From contig JAEUIU010000029.1 in assembly GCA_016795065.1 (NCBI GenBank), forward strand, positions 1 through 64,000: a stretch of DNA of 64,000 nt. Reading direction: 5' to 3'. This DNA is from Phycisphaerae bacterium (GTDB lineage Bacteria; Planctomycetota; Phycisphaerae; Phycisphaerales; SM1A02). Under the pieces are notes generated by a model, which was not told the origin of the DNA, made no database searches, and saw only the letters and a list, made by a program, of their open reading frames with translations. The position numbers and the translations under genes were made by a program. Numbering within the stretch: the first letter of the stretch is position 1; each line of letters opens with the position of its first letter. Positions 44,275 to 53,072 of the stretch are shown piece by piece.

Positions 44275-44898
44275 ATGGGACTCGAAGCTACCTGCACCGC
44301 CGCGATTGACGGCACCGAACGTTCGGGGAAGGCCCAGCTCGAATCGACCGAATTGGTCGTCTCGGGGAAGCCACGCATTCGCATTCCCCTCGACACCGTC
44401 GCGAACGCCTCGCTAAGGGGTCCGCGGTTGCGCGTCCGGACGCACGACGGGAAGGAACTGGTGCTCGCCTTTGATGACGAGGGAATCGCCAAGAAGTGGC
44501 ATGAGAAACTGCTCGCTCCGCCCAAGTCTCGACTCGAGATCCTGGGCGTTGAACGCGATCACAATGTCCTCCTCCTTGGAGACTTCAGCGCCTCAGTACG
44601 CGAGGAACTGACCAGCGCCTTGGCGACCCCGCCGGCGACCCGCCCGATCGGGGCTCGCCGCTACGACATTGTCATCGTTCTTCTTCGCGAACCACGAGAA
44701 CTCGCTCGACTCCGCTCCGCAGGCGAGCGCACAAGCGAGAAGGGTGCCCTGTGGGCTGTCTGGCCCAAGGGACGACCCGACCTCAAGCACGAGGACGTGG
44801 TCGCGGCCGCAGCCGAGCTAGGCTTGGTGCAAACGAAGTCGATGGCCTTTGACGCCACCCTCTCGGCGTTGCGACTCGTTCGCGCCGCGAAGAAGTAG
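44275..44898 (+). CDS. DUF3052-like protein with PH-like N-terminal half
   Basis: The protein has 207 residues from the ATG at 44275; the longer open frame upstream reads as non-coding. The N-terminal half (TERSGKAQLESTELVVSGKPRIRIPLDTVANASLRGPRLRVRTHDGKELVLAFDDEGIAKKWHEKL) alternates short strands like a small PH-type domain. The C-terminal half (RYDIVIVLLREPRELARLR, GALWAVWPKGRPDLKHEDVVAAAAELGLVQTKSMAFDATLSALRLV) resembles DUF3052. No catalytic motif, signal peptide or membrane segment. Function unknown. It stands alone before a long non-coding, repeat-rich gap. Confidence 0.75.
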   Translation: MGLEATCTAAIDGTERSGKAQLESTELVVSGKPRIRIPLDTVANASLRGPRLRVRTHDGKELVLAFDDEGIAKKWHEKLLAPPKSRLEILGVERDHNVLLLGDFSASVREELTSALATPPATRPIGARRYDIVIVLLREPRELARLRSAGERTSEKGALWAVWPKGRPDLKHEDVVAAAAELGLVQTKSMAFDATLSALRLVRAAKK

Positions 44899-45076
44899 GT
44901 CACGGGCCATCGACCTGAGGACGGGTGACTTTCCTCGATGCAGACCGCCGTCTGCTCGTGTCGACCGATCGCCCGCGCAATCGGCCCGCGCATGCTGTCC
45001 CGAGTCACCGGGAGCCCAACCTCGCCGCGAGCCCAACCGCGCCGGGGTCCCCGAGCGGGAAGAGGTCGAGGCTTAC

Positions 45077-45248
45077 GCTCTGTTTGAAAACCCACTGGCA
45101 TCGAGCGAACGGGACGTCCCGCTCGGGGCGTCGCCTTCGAATCGCAAGTCTCAAGTGGGGTATCGCTGCGGATACAGCTTCGTCTCGACTCCTACCGATC
45201 GTGCCGTCCCCTTCGCACTTTGGCCGACGCTGGGTTTTCAAACAGAGC
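45077..45248. repeat. Exact 18-bp inverted repeat, 136-bp loop
   Basis: The arm GCTCTGTTTGAAAACCCA at 45077-45094 has its exact reverse complement at 45231-45248. Inside the loop, at 45111-45120, lies the palindrome GGGACGTCCC. The arms are AT-richer than the surrounding DNA. Confidence 0.85.
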
Positions 45249-45570
45249 CAAGGTCGTTGGGCTCAGGGAGCCAGGCTCAAGAAGCAAGATTCGGCCATCG
45301 AGGATCGAAGCCCGAAACTCAGGACCGCCTGCCTTTGGCCCGGGCTGGAGGCTCGAGGCTCAGAGCGCTGGGTGTTTGGTTCGGAGCCTCGGGCTCGTGT
45401 CTCAAGGCCCGGACTCGGGATTCAGGTGATCGGGTTCAAGGCTCAGCGCTTGAGGCTTAGCACTACGGCGCTGGTTCGCTTCGTCGCGAGGGCGAGCGGG
45501 GCCTTTGCTGGCCCAATTCCCAGGCGGGAGATGCGCTAACTTTGGACCGAAGGCGTATCCGCAGCGATAC
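45160..45570. repeat. Exact 16-bp inverted repeat, arms 379 bp apart
   Basis: GTATCGCTGCGGATAC at 45160-45175 matches the reverse complement at 45555-45570. The left arm lies inside the loop of the 18-bp repeat, so the two pairs are interlocked rather than nested. A pseudoknot-like RNA or an inversion scar would give this topology. Confidence 0.85.
45499..45514. repeat. Short hairpin, 5-bp stem and 6-nt loop
   Basis: GGGCC and GGCCC enclose the loop TTTGCT. Confidence 0.5.
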
Positions 45571-45664
45571 GTCGAGGGCCGAAATCAAGCTTCGACGCAG
45601 CCAGCGAAGGCATCCGCTCGGCCGCAGCAGAAGGCAACCGGCGCTGTCGTGTTCGGACCTGACG

Positions 45665-45700
45665 GTGAGGGCCTCACGCGGAGGCTTGAACCTCCGTGTT
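45665..45700. repeat. Two adjacent hairpins
   Basis: GTGAGGGCCTCAC (45665-45677) is a near-perfect palindrome. It is followed by a 9-bp stem with the loop CTTGAA (about 45676-45699, core CGGAGG/CCTCCG). Either could act as a terminator hairpin, but no T-run follows. Confidence 0.55.
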
Positions 45701-45824
45701 TGAGACTCTGCGTTTGAAGTTCATGGTTCAGGCGTTGAATCTCGAACCTCTAGACTCAAGCGTTGAAACTCAACTCAGGAGTTTGACAGCCGGCACCCAT
45801 GGACGGATCTCTGTACCCACGCCG

Positions 45825-46367
45825 TCAGGCCCGTGGAGCGTTCCACTGCTCGTCCACGGTCCACCGCATCGGCTCCTCGCGACAATCGATGTGGACCATA
45901 AAGAACCCTCCTCGATACCGCTGCACATGGGGCCACATCACGTCTCGATCGGTCACCGGGATCGGAAGTTCGTGAACCGAATCCACCGGATGCCACTCGA
46001 GTGTGCCCTCTTCAAAGACGGTTCTGGCGATCTCACCGGCGCGGATCGGGCGAGTGACCTCATAAAGGAAGATCAGCCAGTGGTGCTTCCCCTGATAGGC
46101 CTTCTCGCTCACGATTCCGCAGAGCCGCAACTGCTCCGGCGGAATGTCCAACTGGGCTTCCTCGTGAATCTCACGGCGGGCACACTCATGCGGACTCTCG
46201 CCGGTCGGCACTTCCAGCTTGCCTCCGATCGGCGAGTACATGTGGGTGTTGGGCTCCTTCTTGCGATGCAGCAGGAGCAGCCGTCCGGCCTCGTCGTAGA
46301 TGTAACACAGCACCGCAATGCGATAGGGCAGTTGCGACACGTCGTAAGGGTCGAGCTCGGCGGTCAC
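45825..46367 (-). CDS. Nudix hydrolase
   Basis: The protein has 180 residues from a GTG that overlaps the dapA stop (GTGA). The Nudix box appears as GGKLEVPTGESPHECARREIHEEAQLDI; the REIHEE metal-binding core is intact, with two extra residues between the leading Gly and the first Glu. YRIAVLCYIYDEAGRLLLLHRKKEPN and YSPIGGKLE resemble MutT/NTP-type enzymes. The substrate cannot be predicted. Coupling to dapA is by overlap only. Confidence 0.9.
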   Translation of the reverse strand: MTAELDPYDVSQLPYRIAVLCYIYDEAGRLLLLHRKKEPNTHMYSPIGGKLEVPTGESPHECARREIHEEAQLDIPPEQLRLCGIVSEKAYQGKHHWLIFLYEVTRPIRAGEIARTVFEEGTLEWHPVDSVHELPIPVTDRDVMWPHVQRYRGGFFMVHIDCREEPMRWTVDEQWNAPRA

Positions 46368-47272
46368 GCCGTCACCGCCTCCAGGCGCTTCAGGCCGAAC
46401 TCCGCCAGCAACTCGCCGATCTTCGCGGCCACGTCCTTCCCCGGACCAACCATCGGAAGGCGAAGCACGCCCGAGTCGCGCCCGAGAATGCGCATCGCCG
46501 TCTTCACCGGGACCGGGTTGATGTCCAAGGTCAACAAGCCGCGGCACAGGCGGAACAGCTCCCGATGGATCCGCTTCGCTTCGTTGAACCGGTCGCCCAG
46601 GAATGCATCGCAGAGCGACTGGACGGTCGCGGGCACAAGGTTACTCACCACGCTCACCACACCCTGACTTCCACATGCGGCGAACGAGAGCGTGAGGGAA
46701 TCATCGCCGCTCAGGATCGTGATGCCGCACCGTTGGGCGATCTCGCTCGCCGAGTCCATTGACCCAGTCGCTTCCTTGATCGCCTTGATGTTGGGATGCC
46801 GCGAGAGCCTTTCGACGGTCTCAGGCGAAATCGCCACGCCGCATCGACCTGGAATGTTGTAGAGCATGATCGGCAGATCGCACGAGTCGGCAATCGTCAT
46901 GAAGTGCCGGTACAGCCCTTCTTGCGACGGCTTGTTGTAATACGGGCTCACCTGAAGCGACGCGTCGGCTCCCGCCGACTTCGCGTAGCGGTGCATCTCG
47001 ACCGCATGCACCGTGTTGTTTGACCCCGCGCCGGCGACCACTTGCAGTCCCAGCGGCCTGGCGACCCGGAGTGTCGTCGCGATGACCTCTCGCTGCTCCT
47101 CATCCGACAGCGTCGGGCTCTCCCCCGTGGTACCGCAGGGAACGACGCCAGTCACTTTTCCCTGCCCTTGGAAGCGCACTTGCTCCTCAAGACGGGCGAA
47201 GTCCACCGACGAACCGTCGGCGGAGAAGGGAGTGACGATGGCGGTGTACGCACCGCGAAACGCGATCGACAT
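46364..47272 (-). CDS. dapA: 4-Hydroxy-tetrahydrodipicolinate synthase
   Basis: The protein has 302 residues from the ATG at 47272. TIM-barrel class I aldolase with VPCGTTGESPTLS (substrate Thr-Thr), SPYYNKPSQEGLYRHF, LYNIPGRCGVAI (Arg for the carboxylate) and the Schiff-base lysine in IKAIKEATGS. These are the diagnostic residues of true DapA, unlike the paralogue at 16.4 kb. It condenses pyruvate with aspartate semialdehyde for lysine and diaminopimelate. Confidence 0.95.
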   Translation of the reverse strand: MSIAFRGAYTAIVTPFSADGSSVDFARLEEQVRFQGQGKVTGVVPCGTTGESPTLSDEEQREVIATTLRVARPLGLQVVAGAGSNNTVHAVEMHRYAKSAGADASLQVSPYYNKPSQEGLYRHFMTIADSCDLPIMLYNIPGRCGVAISPETVERLSRHPNIKAIKEATGSMDSASEIAQRCGITILSGDDSLTLSFAACGSQGVVSVVSNLVPATVQSLCDAFLGDRFNEAKRIHRELFRLCRGLLTLDINPVPVKTAMRILGRDSGVLRLPMVGPGKDVAAKIGELLAEFGLKRLEAVTA

Positions 47273-47730
47273 GGGCGTCCTCGGGAGGAAAACGGGGAGT
47301 GTACCCCGTCCCGCAGCATCAAGGCTAGATTCGCCCGAAATCCCGCCTCTGAGCAACGCCTCACGGGTGGTCGACGCTCAAGGCCGCAATGCTCCTGTCT
47401 TCGCCAGATCTGATCGGCCTCGACCGTCCCTAAGCGGCGCCTCCAACCCGCCAACTCCACGCCAATCCAACGTGAACAGTCGGCAGCTCCTCCGGGCGCA
47501 CACGCCTTCCGGTAAGGCGAACACGCGTGAACGCCGCGACGCGCCGGTTCACACCTGCCTTGGTATCGGATCGGTGGTCTCCACCGTTCGTTGCCCCGCA
47601 CGCCCAACCGGCAGCCGGCAACGATCCTAGACAAGACCATTCACCCCATCGGGAGCGCAGACGACGACACCCTGCCGCACGCTCTCCGAATCAGTCGACG
47701 CCGCGCTTGTCGCTCAGAACACTTGTTCCA
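47273..47730. other. Intergenic gap, no gene seen
   Basis: 458 bp between the start of dapA and the end of pdxJ, both on the minus strand. No open frame with family signature, no tRNA and no repeat was noticed. The dapA-Nudix promoter probably lies here. Confidence 0.5.
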
Positions 47731-48567
47731 TCATCGCCCTGCGACGTCGGCCATCACCATCGCCTCGCGCATCAGCCGCTTCATCTCCGCGACCGCCGTT
47801 CGCATCCCCGTGAAGATCGCCCGCGACACGATGGCATGCCCGATATGCAGCTCGCGCACACCCGGCAGCGCTGCAATGCGCTGCACGTTCACGTAGTTCA
47901 GAGCATGTCCCGCGTTGAATCGCATGCCGAGCTCGCAAACCTTCGCCCCCGCTGCCCGCACCTTCGCGAGTTCGGCCAGCGCCGCGTCGGCATCACGCTT
48001 GGCATGGAAGGCGTGCGCATAAGGGCCGGTGTGGATCTCACAGACATCCGCCCCAAGCAGCTTCGCCGCCTCGATCTGGTGCACATCGGCATCCACAAAG
48101 ACGCTCACGATGATCCCCGCGTCCTTCAGCTTTCGGATCTGCCGTCGCAGCCGCTCCCCTCCGCCGATCACGTCCAGTCCGCCCTCGGTCGTGACTTCAT
48201 GTCGCCCCTCGGGCACCAGCATCGCCAGTTCCGGCTTGAGCGTCGTCGCGATCCCGACCATCTCGTCGGTTGCCGCCATCTCAAGGTTGAGCTTGATCTG
48301 GACAAGGTCCCGCAACCTCCGAACGTCCTCATCCTGGATGTGCCGGCGATCCTCGCGAAGGTGAACCGTGATGCCGTCAGCGCCCCCCAAGTGCGCCTCC
48401 ACCGCCGCCCACACCGGATCCGGCTCGTAGGTCCGTCGGGCCTGCCGGACGGTGGCGACATGGTCGATGTTCACACCTAGTTCGATCGGCGCGGCATTCC
48501 GCGCCGTAGCGGCCCCGGCCCGCTCGTCGCCCATTCCGCTCGCCGACCCGCTTGTTCGTCCGTTCAT
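47731..48567 (-). CDS. pdxJ: Pyridoxine 5'-phosphate synthase
   Basis: The protein has 278 residues, about 30 longer than usual because of an Ala/Gly-rich N-terminal extension; the conserved part begins at ELGVNIDHVATVRQARRTYEPDP. Other hallmarks are GADGITVHLREDRRHIQDEDV, NLEMAATDEM, VSVFVDADVHQIEAAKLLGAD, EIHTGPYA, NAGHALNYVNV and ELHIGHAIVSRAIFTG. It closes the pyridoxine ring from 3-amino-2-oxopropyl phosphate and DXP. Divergent from phoU. Confidence 0.95.
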   Translation of the reverse strand: MNGRTSGSASGMGDERAGAATARNAAPIELGVNIDHVATVRQARRTYEPDPVWAAVEAHLGGADGITVHLREDRRHIQDEDVRRLRDLVQIKLNLEMAATDEMVGIATTLKPELAMLVPEGRHEVTTEGGLDVIGGGERLRRQIRKLKDAGIIVSVFVDADVHQIEAAKLLGADVCEIHTGPYAHAFHAKRDADAALAELAKVRAAGAKVCELGMRFNAGHALNYVNVQRIAALPGVRELHIGHAIVSRAIFTGMRTAVAEMKRLMREAMVMADVAGR

Positions 48568-48776
48568 GGCGTCGCCAGCGTATCCCGAAGACGTTGGCTG
48601 GGAGCGTCCTCGTTACAATCCCAAGTCCTCGCCCGATCGATGCATGGGCCCTCCCCACCAGCGGGCGAACCTGCCGCAGCGACGGACGCGAGGTGTGCAG
48701 CACCCGACGCGACCTCATCCCCCACATTTCCCTCGCTGCGGTGCCGTTCGCGGCGACCGCTCACCGGGAGCCCGTC

Positions 48777-49457
48777 TTGAGCACGTTTCACGAGAAACTC
48801 GCCCTCCTTCGCGCTGACATCGTGCGGCAGGGCGATCGCGTCTACGACCTGACCCAGAAGGCCATCGAGAGCTACTTCGACCTGGATGTCGCCAAGGCCG
48901 GCACCATCGCCCACCTCGATGATGAAGTCGACCGCGTCGATGTCGAAATCGAGCGGGCATCGATCCCGCTGCTCGCCCTCGGGCCGACCGACCCGTATGA
49001 CATCCGCTCGGTCCTCACGATCGTGAAGGTCAACAACGAGCTCGAGCGGATCGCCGACTGCGCCGTCTCGATCGCCGAGACCGTCCTGCGCGAGGGCCGC
49101 TCGACCGAGCGCATCCCGGACACCTTCCGCGTCATGGCCAACAGCGTCCTCGGCATGCTCCGCGACTCCAATCGCAGCCTCGCCAAGAACAACGCCTCGA
49201 CCGCGCAGCAGGTCCTCCTTTTCGACGACACGATCGCCGGCTTCAAGGAGAAGATCGTTCTCGACGCCCAGGAGAAGGTCGCCAAGGGCACGATCAGCGC
49301 CAGCTTCGCCTTCCGCCTCTTGGCCGTCACGAAGTCGCTGGAGCGAATCGCCGATCACTGCACGAATACCTGCGAACAGGTCATCTATCTCGAGAGCGGC
49401 CGCATCGTTCGCCATCGACCCGAGGGTTGGTCCGAGCCGATTTCGCCCGACTCCTGA
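48777..49457 (+). CDS. phoU: Phosphate signalling complex protein PhoU
   Basis: The protein has 226 residues from a TTG at 48777, which has GGGAG eight bases upstream and begins exactly where PhoU homology begins. Two three-helix PhoU repeats are visible, with metal-binding motifs in the form ELERIADCAVSIAE (about 86-99) and SLERIADHCTNTCEQVIYL (about 190-208). It modulates the PhoR/Pst signal and limits phosphate uptake. No pst or phoR/phoB genes are in the window, so this is an isolated copy. Confidence 0.9.
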   Translation: MSTFHEKLALLRADIVRQGDRVYDLTQKAIESYFDLDVAKAGTIAHLDDEVDRVDVEIERASIPLLALGPTDPYDIRSVLTIVKVNNELERIADCAVSIAETVLREGRSTERIPDTFRVMANSVLGMLRDSNRSLAKNNASTAQQVLLFDDTIAGFKEKIVLDAQEKVAKGTISASFAFRLLAVTKSLERIADHCTNTCEQVIYLESGRIVRHRPEGWSEPISPDS

Positions 49458-49529
49458 GCCGCCGCCTTCGATTCACTCGCCCTCAACCGACCCCACCCCA
49501 ACTCGATACACACCAGAGAGTCTCACGAC

Positions 49530-50972
49530 GTGTCCGACCCCGCCGCCACCCTTGAACGCTCCACCGACCTCCGACGCCGCTTTGAGAACGCAGGCCAGGG
49601 GCACGTCTTCCGGTTCCTTGCCGAACTCGCGCCAGCCCGCCAAGCGGCCCTGCTCGAGCAACTCGCATCGGTGGATCTCGATGAGGTTCGGCGCTTGCAC
49701 GCCCAATTGGCCTCAAAGGAAGCGTCGGTCAATCTCGATGCCATCGAGCCGGCTCCCTACGTGCCCGCCCACTTCGCCGATGCCGCCAAGTACCGCGCTA
49801 TCGGCGAGGACCTCCTTCGCGATGGCAAGGTCTCGGCCTTCGTCGTAGCCGGTGGTCAGGGCACCCGCCTCGGGTGGCGCGGCCCCAAAGGCACCTACCC
49901 TTCGACGGTCATCACCGGCAAGCCGCTCTTCCGTGTCTTCGCGGAACAGCTCCTCGCGGCCAACCGCAAATACGGCGTCACGATCCCTTGGTACGTGATG
50001 ACGAGCCCGCTCAACGATACGGACACTCGGGCCTTCTTCCGCGACAACAACTGGTTCGGGCTCGAGGAACGCAACGTCTTCCTCTTCCCGCAAGGGACGA
50101 TGCCTTCGATCACCCATGACGGGAAGCTTCTGTTGGAAGAGAAGGACACCCTCGCGGTGAACCCCGACGGTCACGGAGGAGCCCTCCGGGCCTTGAAGTC
50201 CAGCGGCGCGCTCGAGGACATGGCCGCACGCGGAATCACCCAACTCTCCTACTTCCAGGTCGACAACCCCCTGGTGCGCGTCGTTGATCCGCTCTTTCTC
50301 GGCCTGCACGCGGCTCATCCCGATTCCTCGGGCGAGATGTCCAGCAAGATGGTTCCGAAGCGCGACGCCGGTGAGAAAGTCGGCGTCTTCTGCCGTGAGC
50401 GAACCGCTTCAGGCAGCCGCACGCGCGTGCTCGAATACTCGGATCTCCCGCCCGCCATCTCCCAAGCCACCGACCCAGACGGTCGCCTCCGCTATCGGGC
50501 CGGGTCGATCGCGATCCACATCCTCACCCTCGCCTTCATCGATCGCCTCACGCGCGATCCCGACCGCTTCGGGCTCCCCTTCCACCGGGCCATCAAGAAG
50601 GTCCCGCACATCGATCCGACCACCGGCCAGAAGGTCGAACCAAGCCAGCCCAACGCGGTGAAGTTCGAGGCGTTCATCTTCGACGCCCTCGCCGAATGCC
50701 GCTCCTCGCTGGTCGTCGAGACGACGCGGGTCGAGGAGTTCGCCCCGATCAAGAACGCGACCGGTGACGACTCGCCCGCCACCAGCCATCAGCTCCAAAG
50801 CGACCGTGCCGGCAACTGGCTCAGTGCCTGCGGCGTCTCCATCCCGCGCCGAGCCGACGGCACGACGAACGCGAAGATCGAGATCTCCCCGCTCACCGCA
50901 CTCGACATCGACGACCTCCGTCGCGCTCAACTGCCGCGCTCCGTCGACGTCGGCGCCGAGGTCCTGCTGTAG
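49530..50972 (+). CDS. UDP-N-acetylglucosamine pyrophosphorylase, UAP/AGX type
   Basis: The protein has 480 residues from a GTG at 49530. The nucleotide-binding loop is VVAGGQGTRLGWRGPKGTYP (106-124). It is followed by PWYVMTSPLNDTDTRAFF, FPQGTMPSITHDGKLLL, NPDGHGGALRALKSSG, QLSYFQVDNPLVRVVDPLFLG, SSKMVPKRDAGEKVG and NAVKFEAFIFDAL. These are hallmarks of the eukaryotic-type UDP-HexNAc pyrophosphorylases (AGX1/UAP1) rather than bacterial GlmU. It likely forms UDP-GlcNAc or a related UDP-sugar. An exact 11-bp motif follows the stop by a few bases. Confidence 0.9.
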   Translation: MSDPAATLERSTDLRRRFENAGQGHVFRFLAELAPARQAALLEQLASVDLDEVRRLHAQLASKEASVNLDAIEPAPYVPAHFADAAKYRAIGEDLLRDGKVSAFVVAGGQGTRLGWRGPKGTYPSTVITGKPLFRVFAEQLLAANRKYGVTIPWYVMTSPLNDTDTRAFFRDNNWFGLEERNVFLFPQGTMPSITHDGKLLLEEKDTLAVNPDGHGGALRALKSSGALEDMAARGITQLSYFQVDNPLVRVVDPLFLGLHAAHPDSSGEMSSKMVPKRDAGEKVGVFCRERTASGSRTRVLEYSDLPPAISQATDPDGRLRYRAGSIAIHILTLAFIDRLTRDPDRFGLPFHRAIKKVPHIDPTTGQKVEPSQPNAVKFEAFIFDALAECRSSLVVETTRVEEFAPIKNATGDDSPATSHQLQSDRAGNWLSACGVSIPRRADGTTNAKIEISPLTALDIDDLRRAQLPRSVDVGAEVLL

Positions 50973-50978
50973 GCCTTC

Positions 50979-50989
50979 CTAACAGTTCG
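50979..50989 (+). repeat. 11-bp motif copy 16 (CTAACAGTTCG)
   Basis: In the 26-bp convergent gap between the UDP-sugar pyrophosphorylase and recJ stops. Confidence 0.85.
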
Positions 50990-50998
50990 ATCAACCCG

Positions 50999-52894
50999 TC
51001 ACGACGTCCGCACTCGCGCGTCGCGGATCTCCGCCTCGACCCCCTCGGCGCCGAGGTAACGATCGACCTTCGGCTCGATGACCACGTCAAGTCGCACGCC
51101 CGGGCGAAGAAGCGCCGCGTGGGCCTTTGCGTCCCACCACTTCGCCTTGAGGAACCGCTCCTGCGCTCCGCGCCCCTGCTTGAGGCGAAGCATGAGATGC
51201 TTGCCTTCCTTGCCCATCAGGCGCGGCGGGGCCGTCACCTCAACATCGCGAACGAGAATCGCCGGCCGCGGGTTGCCCCGACCGAAGGGGGCGAGTTGCT
51301 CGGCCTCGAGCACCGCACCCAGATCCAGTTCGGCAAAGACCGCCTCGGTGTCGATCGAGATCACCGGCACGAGATCCTCGACCCGCAGCCGTGACGTCGC
51401 GAAGGAAATGAATGCCTCGGCGAAGATCTCCATGCGACTTCGCTCAAGGGTGATGCCCGCCGCGTGATCGTGGCCACCGGACTTGAGCGGCGTCTCGCCA
51501 CAATCTCGAATCGCTTCGACGAGCGAGAAGCCGTGAATCGAACGGCCGGACCCCTTGCAGATCCCCTCCAACTCCTGCAGCAGGATCGTCGGCCGGCCGA
51601 AGGCCTCGACCAACCTTTGACAGACGATCCCCACCACGCCCGCATGCCATTCCGGATGCCAAAGGACGATCGCTCGACGGTCATCGTGGTGCATGCCCCG
51701 CTCACGGGCAAGTTGCGACGCCTGTTCGTAGATCGCCCGCTCGGTGCGTCGCCGCTCCTCGTTGAGCTGGTCGAGCTCGCGCACGATGGCCCGGCATTCC
51801 TCGCCGCTGGCCGTCGTCAGCAGTCGAACGGCAGCTTCAGCGCTTCCCAGACGGCCAACGGCATTGAGCCTCGGGGCGAGCCTGAAACCAACCGTCTCGC
51901 TGTCGACGTCCTTACCCACATCGCCCAGGGAAAGCAGTGCGTTGATGCCCTCGATTCCGGTCTTACGGATGCCGGCCAGGCCGTGCTTCACGACTGCCCG
52001 GTTCTCGCCGACGAGCGGCATGACATCCGCGACCGTTCCCAACGCGGCCAGCGACAGGAGCGAACTCAGCCGTTGGCGATAGACCTCTGGCAATCGATGT
52101 CCCTCGGGGCTGCCTGCCTCGAGATCGAAGAGGGCCCAAGCGACCTTCCAGGCGACCATCGCACCGCAACACTCCGCGCAGCGATGCTCCCGCCCAGGCA
52201 ACCCCGGATGGGCGATCGCCTTCGCCCGAGGAAGCGTCCCGTCGTCGCGCATGCGATGGTGGTCGGTGATGACCAAATCCACGCCCAGCGATGCGGCCAC
52301 CTCGGCCTCGGCCACCGCGGTGATGCCGCAGTCGACGGTGATGATGAACCTGACGCCCTCAGCCGCCAGCGAGCGGATCGCGTCGGCATTCAGCCCGTAG
52401 CCTTCCTCCATCCGATGCGGCACGTACGTTCGAACGCGAACATCGGCGTCGATCGCCCGCACCGCATGCCAAAGAATCGACGCCGCCGTGATGCCGTCGA
52501 CGTCATAGTCGCCGTAGATCGCGATCGATTGGCCGGACCGGATCGCTGTCAGGAGGGCATTCGCAACAGCGGTCAGGTCGCTCCGCTCCCAAGGCCGCTC
52601 CAATTCGGTCAGGGCTCCCTTGAAGAACGCGACGCGGCGGTCCGGGTCGACGCCTCGCGCGGCGAGCAACCGCCCAATCAGGTCACCTGGTCGGCCCACC
52701 GCCTGCGACAGGACCAGCGAGTCGAGCGAACCGCCCGTCGATCGGGCTATCCACCGTCGCGAGAGTCCTCGCTCGACCGAGCCACCCTCCTCGGAGGGTA
52801 CTTCGGTGATCGCCGCGCCCGCGAAAGCGGCAGGCGAGCAAGTCCCCAACGAAACCTCGTCGCCGCTCGTGGTCTCGGATGGGAAACGCGACAT
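50999..52894 (-). CDS. recJ: Single-stranded-DNA-specific exonuclease RecJ
   Basis: The protein has 631 residues. DHH-family motifs: IAIYGDYDVDGITAASILWHA, FIITVDCGI, VDLVITDHHRM, and the DHHA1 block with GKGSGRSIHGFSLVEAI-like text (here KGSGRSIHGFSLVEAI) and LKSGGHDHAAGITL. A C-terminal OB-type domain follows (EQLAPFGRGNPRPAILVRDVEV). It degrades single-stranded DNA 5' to 3' in repair and recombination. The first 55 residues (Ser/Gly-rich) are less certain. An internal region has four cysteines (HRCAECCG), possibly a metal site. Confidence 0.94.
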   Translation of the reverse strand: MSRFPSETTSGDEVSLGTCSPAAFAGAAITEVPSEEGGSVERGLSRRWIARSTGGSLDSLVLSQAVGRPGDLIGRLLAARGVDPDRRVAFFKGALTELERPWERSDLTAVANALLTAIRSGQSIAIYGDYDVDGITAASILWHAVRAIDADVRVRTYVPHRMEEGYGLNADAIRSLAAEGVRFIITVDCGITAVAEAEVAASLGVDLVITDHHRMRDDGTLPRAKAIAHPGLPGREHRCAECCGAMVAWKVAWALFDLEAGSPEGHRLPEVYRQRLSSLLSLAALGTVADVMPLVGENRAVVKHGLAGIRKTGIEGINALLSLGDVGKDVDSETVGFRLAPRLNAVGRLGSAEAAVRLLTTASGEECRAIVRELDQLNEERRRTERAIYEQASQLARERGMHHDDRRAIVLWHPEWHAGVVGIVCQRLVEAFGRPTILLQELEGICKGSGRSIHGFSLVEAIRDCGETPLKSGGHDHAAGITLERSRMEIFAEAFISFATSRLRVEDLVPVISIDTEAVFAELDLGAVLEAEQLAPFGRGNPRPAILVRDVEVTAPPRLMGKEGKHLMLRLKQGRGAQERFLKAKWWDAKAHAALLRPGVRLDVVIEPKVDRYLGAEGVEAEIRDARVRTS

Positions 52895-53072
52895 GGCGGC
52901 GCATGGTATCGGTCCTGAACGCGAAAGCCCTGCGTCTGAAGTGGCCGCGACTCCCTTTTCCGCTCGTTCCGTTCACCCACCGGCGTCGGCACTTCATCTA
53001 TCCTGCCCACTGTCGCACCGAGCGATTCATGACGTCCCGGCCTGCGACGCACTCCCCATTCGTGATCCGCCA

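Larger units (their letters stand above)
44899..45824. other. Non-coding stretch rich in inverted repeats and degenerate CTCAAG/TTGAA words
   Basis: 926 bp without a credible gene, lower in GC than the surroundings by eye. It contains two exact inverted-repeat pairs, several hairpins and a drifting series of short words (AGGCTCAAG, GAGGCTCGAGGCTCAG, GCGTTGAATCTC, GCGTTGAAACTC), spaced about 12-25 bp in the last 600 bp. The structure could be a structured RNA, a decayed mobile element or a regulatory array. It lies between a plus-strand gene end and the minus-strand Nudix gene end, a convergent position where terminators are expected. Confidence 0.55.

Noticed and set aside
44899..44950. GAGGAAAGTC on the minus strand, as in the RNase P RNA core
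   Set aside because: The bases after it (ACCCG) do not match the conserved continuation, and the rest of the RNA would run into a coding gene without the other conserved blocks.
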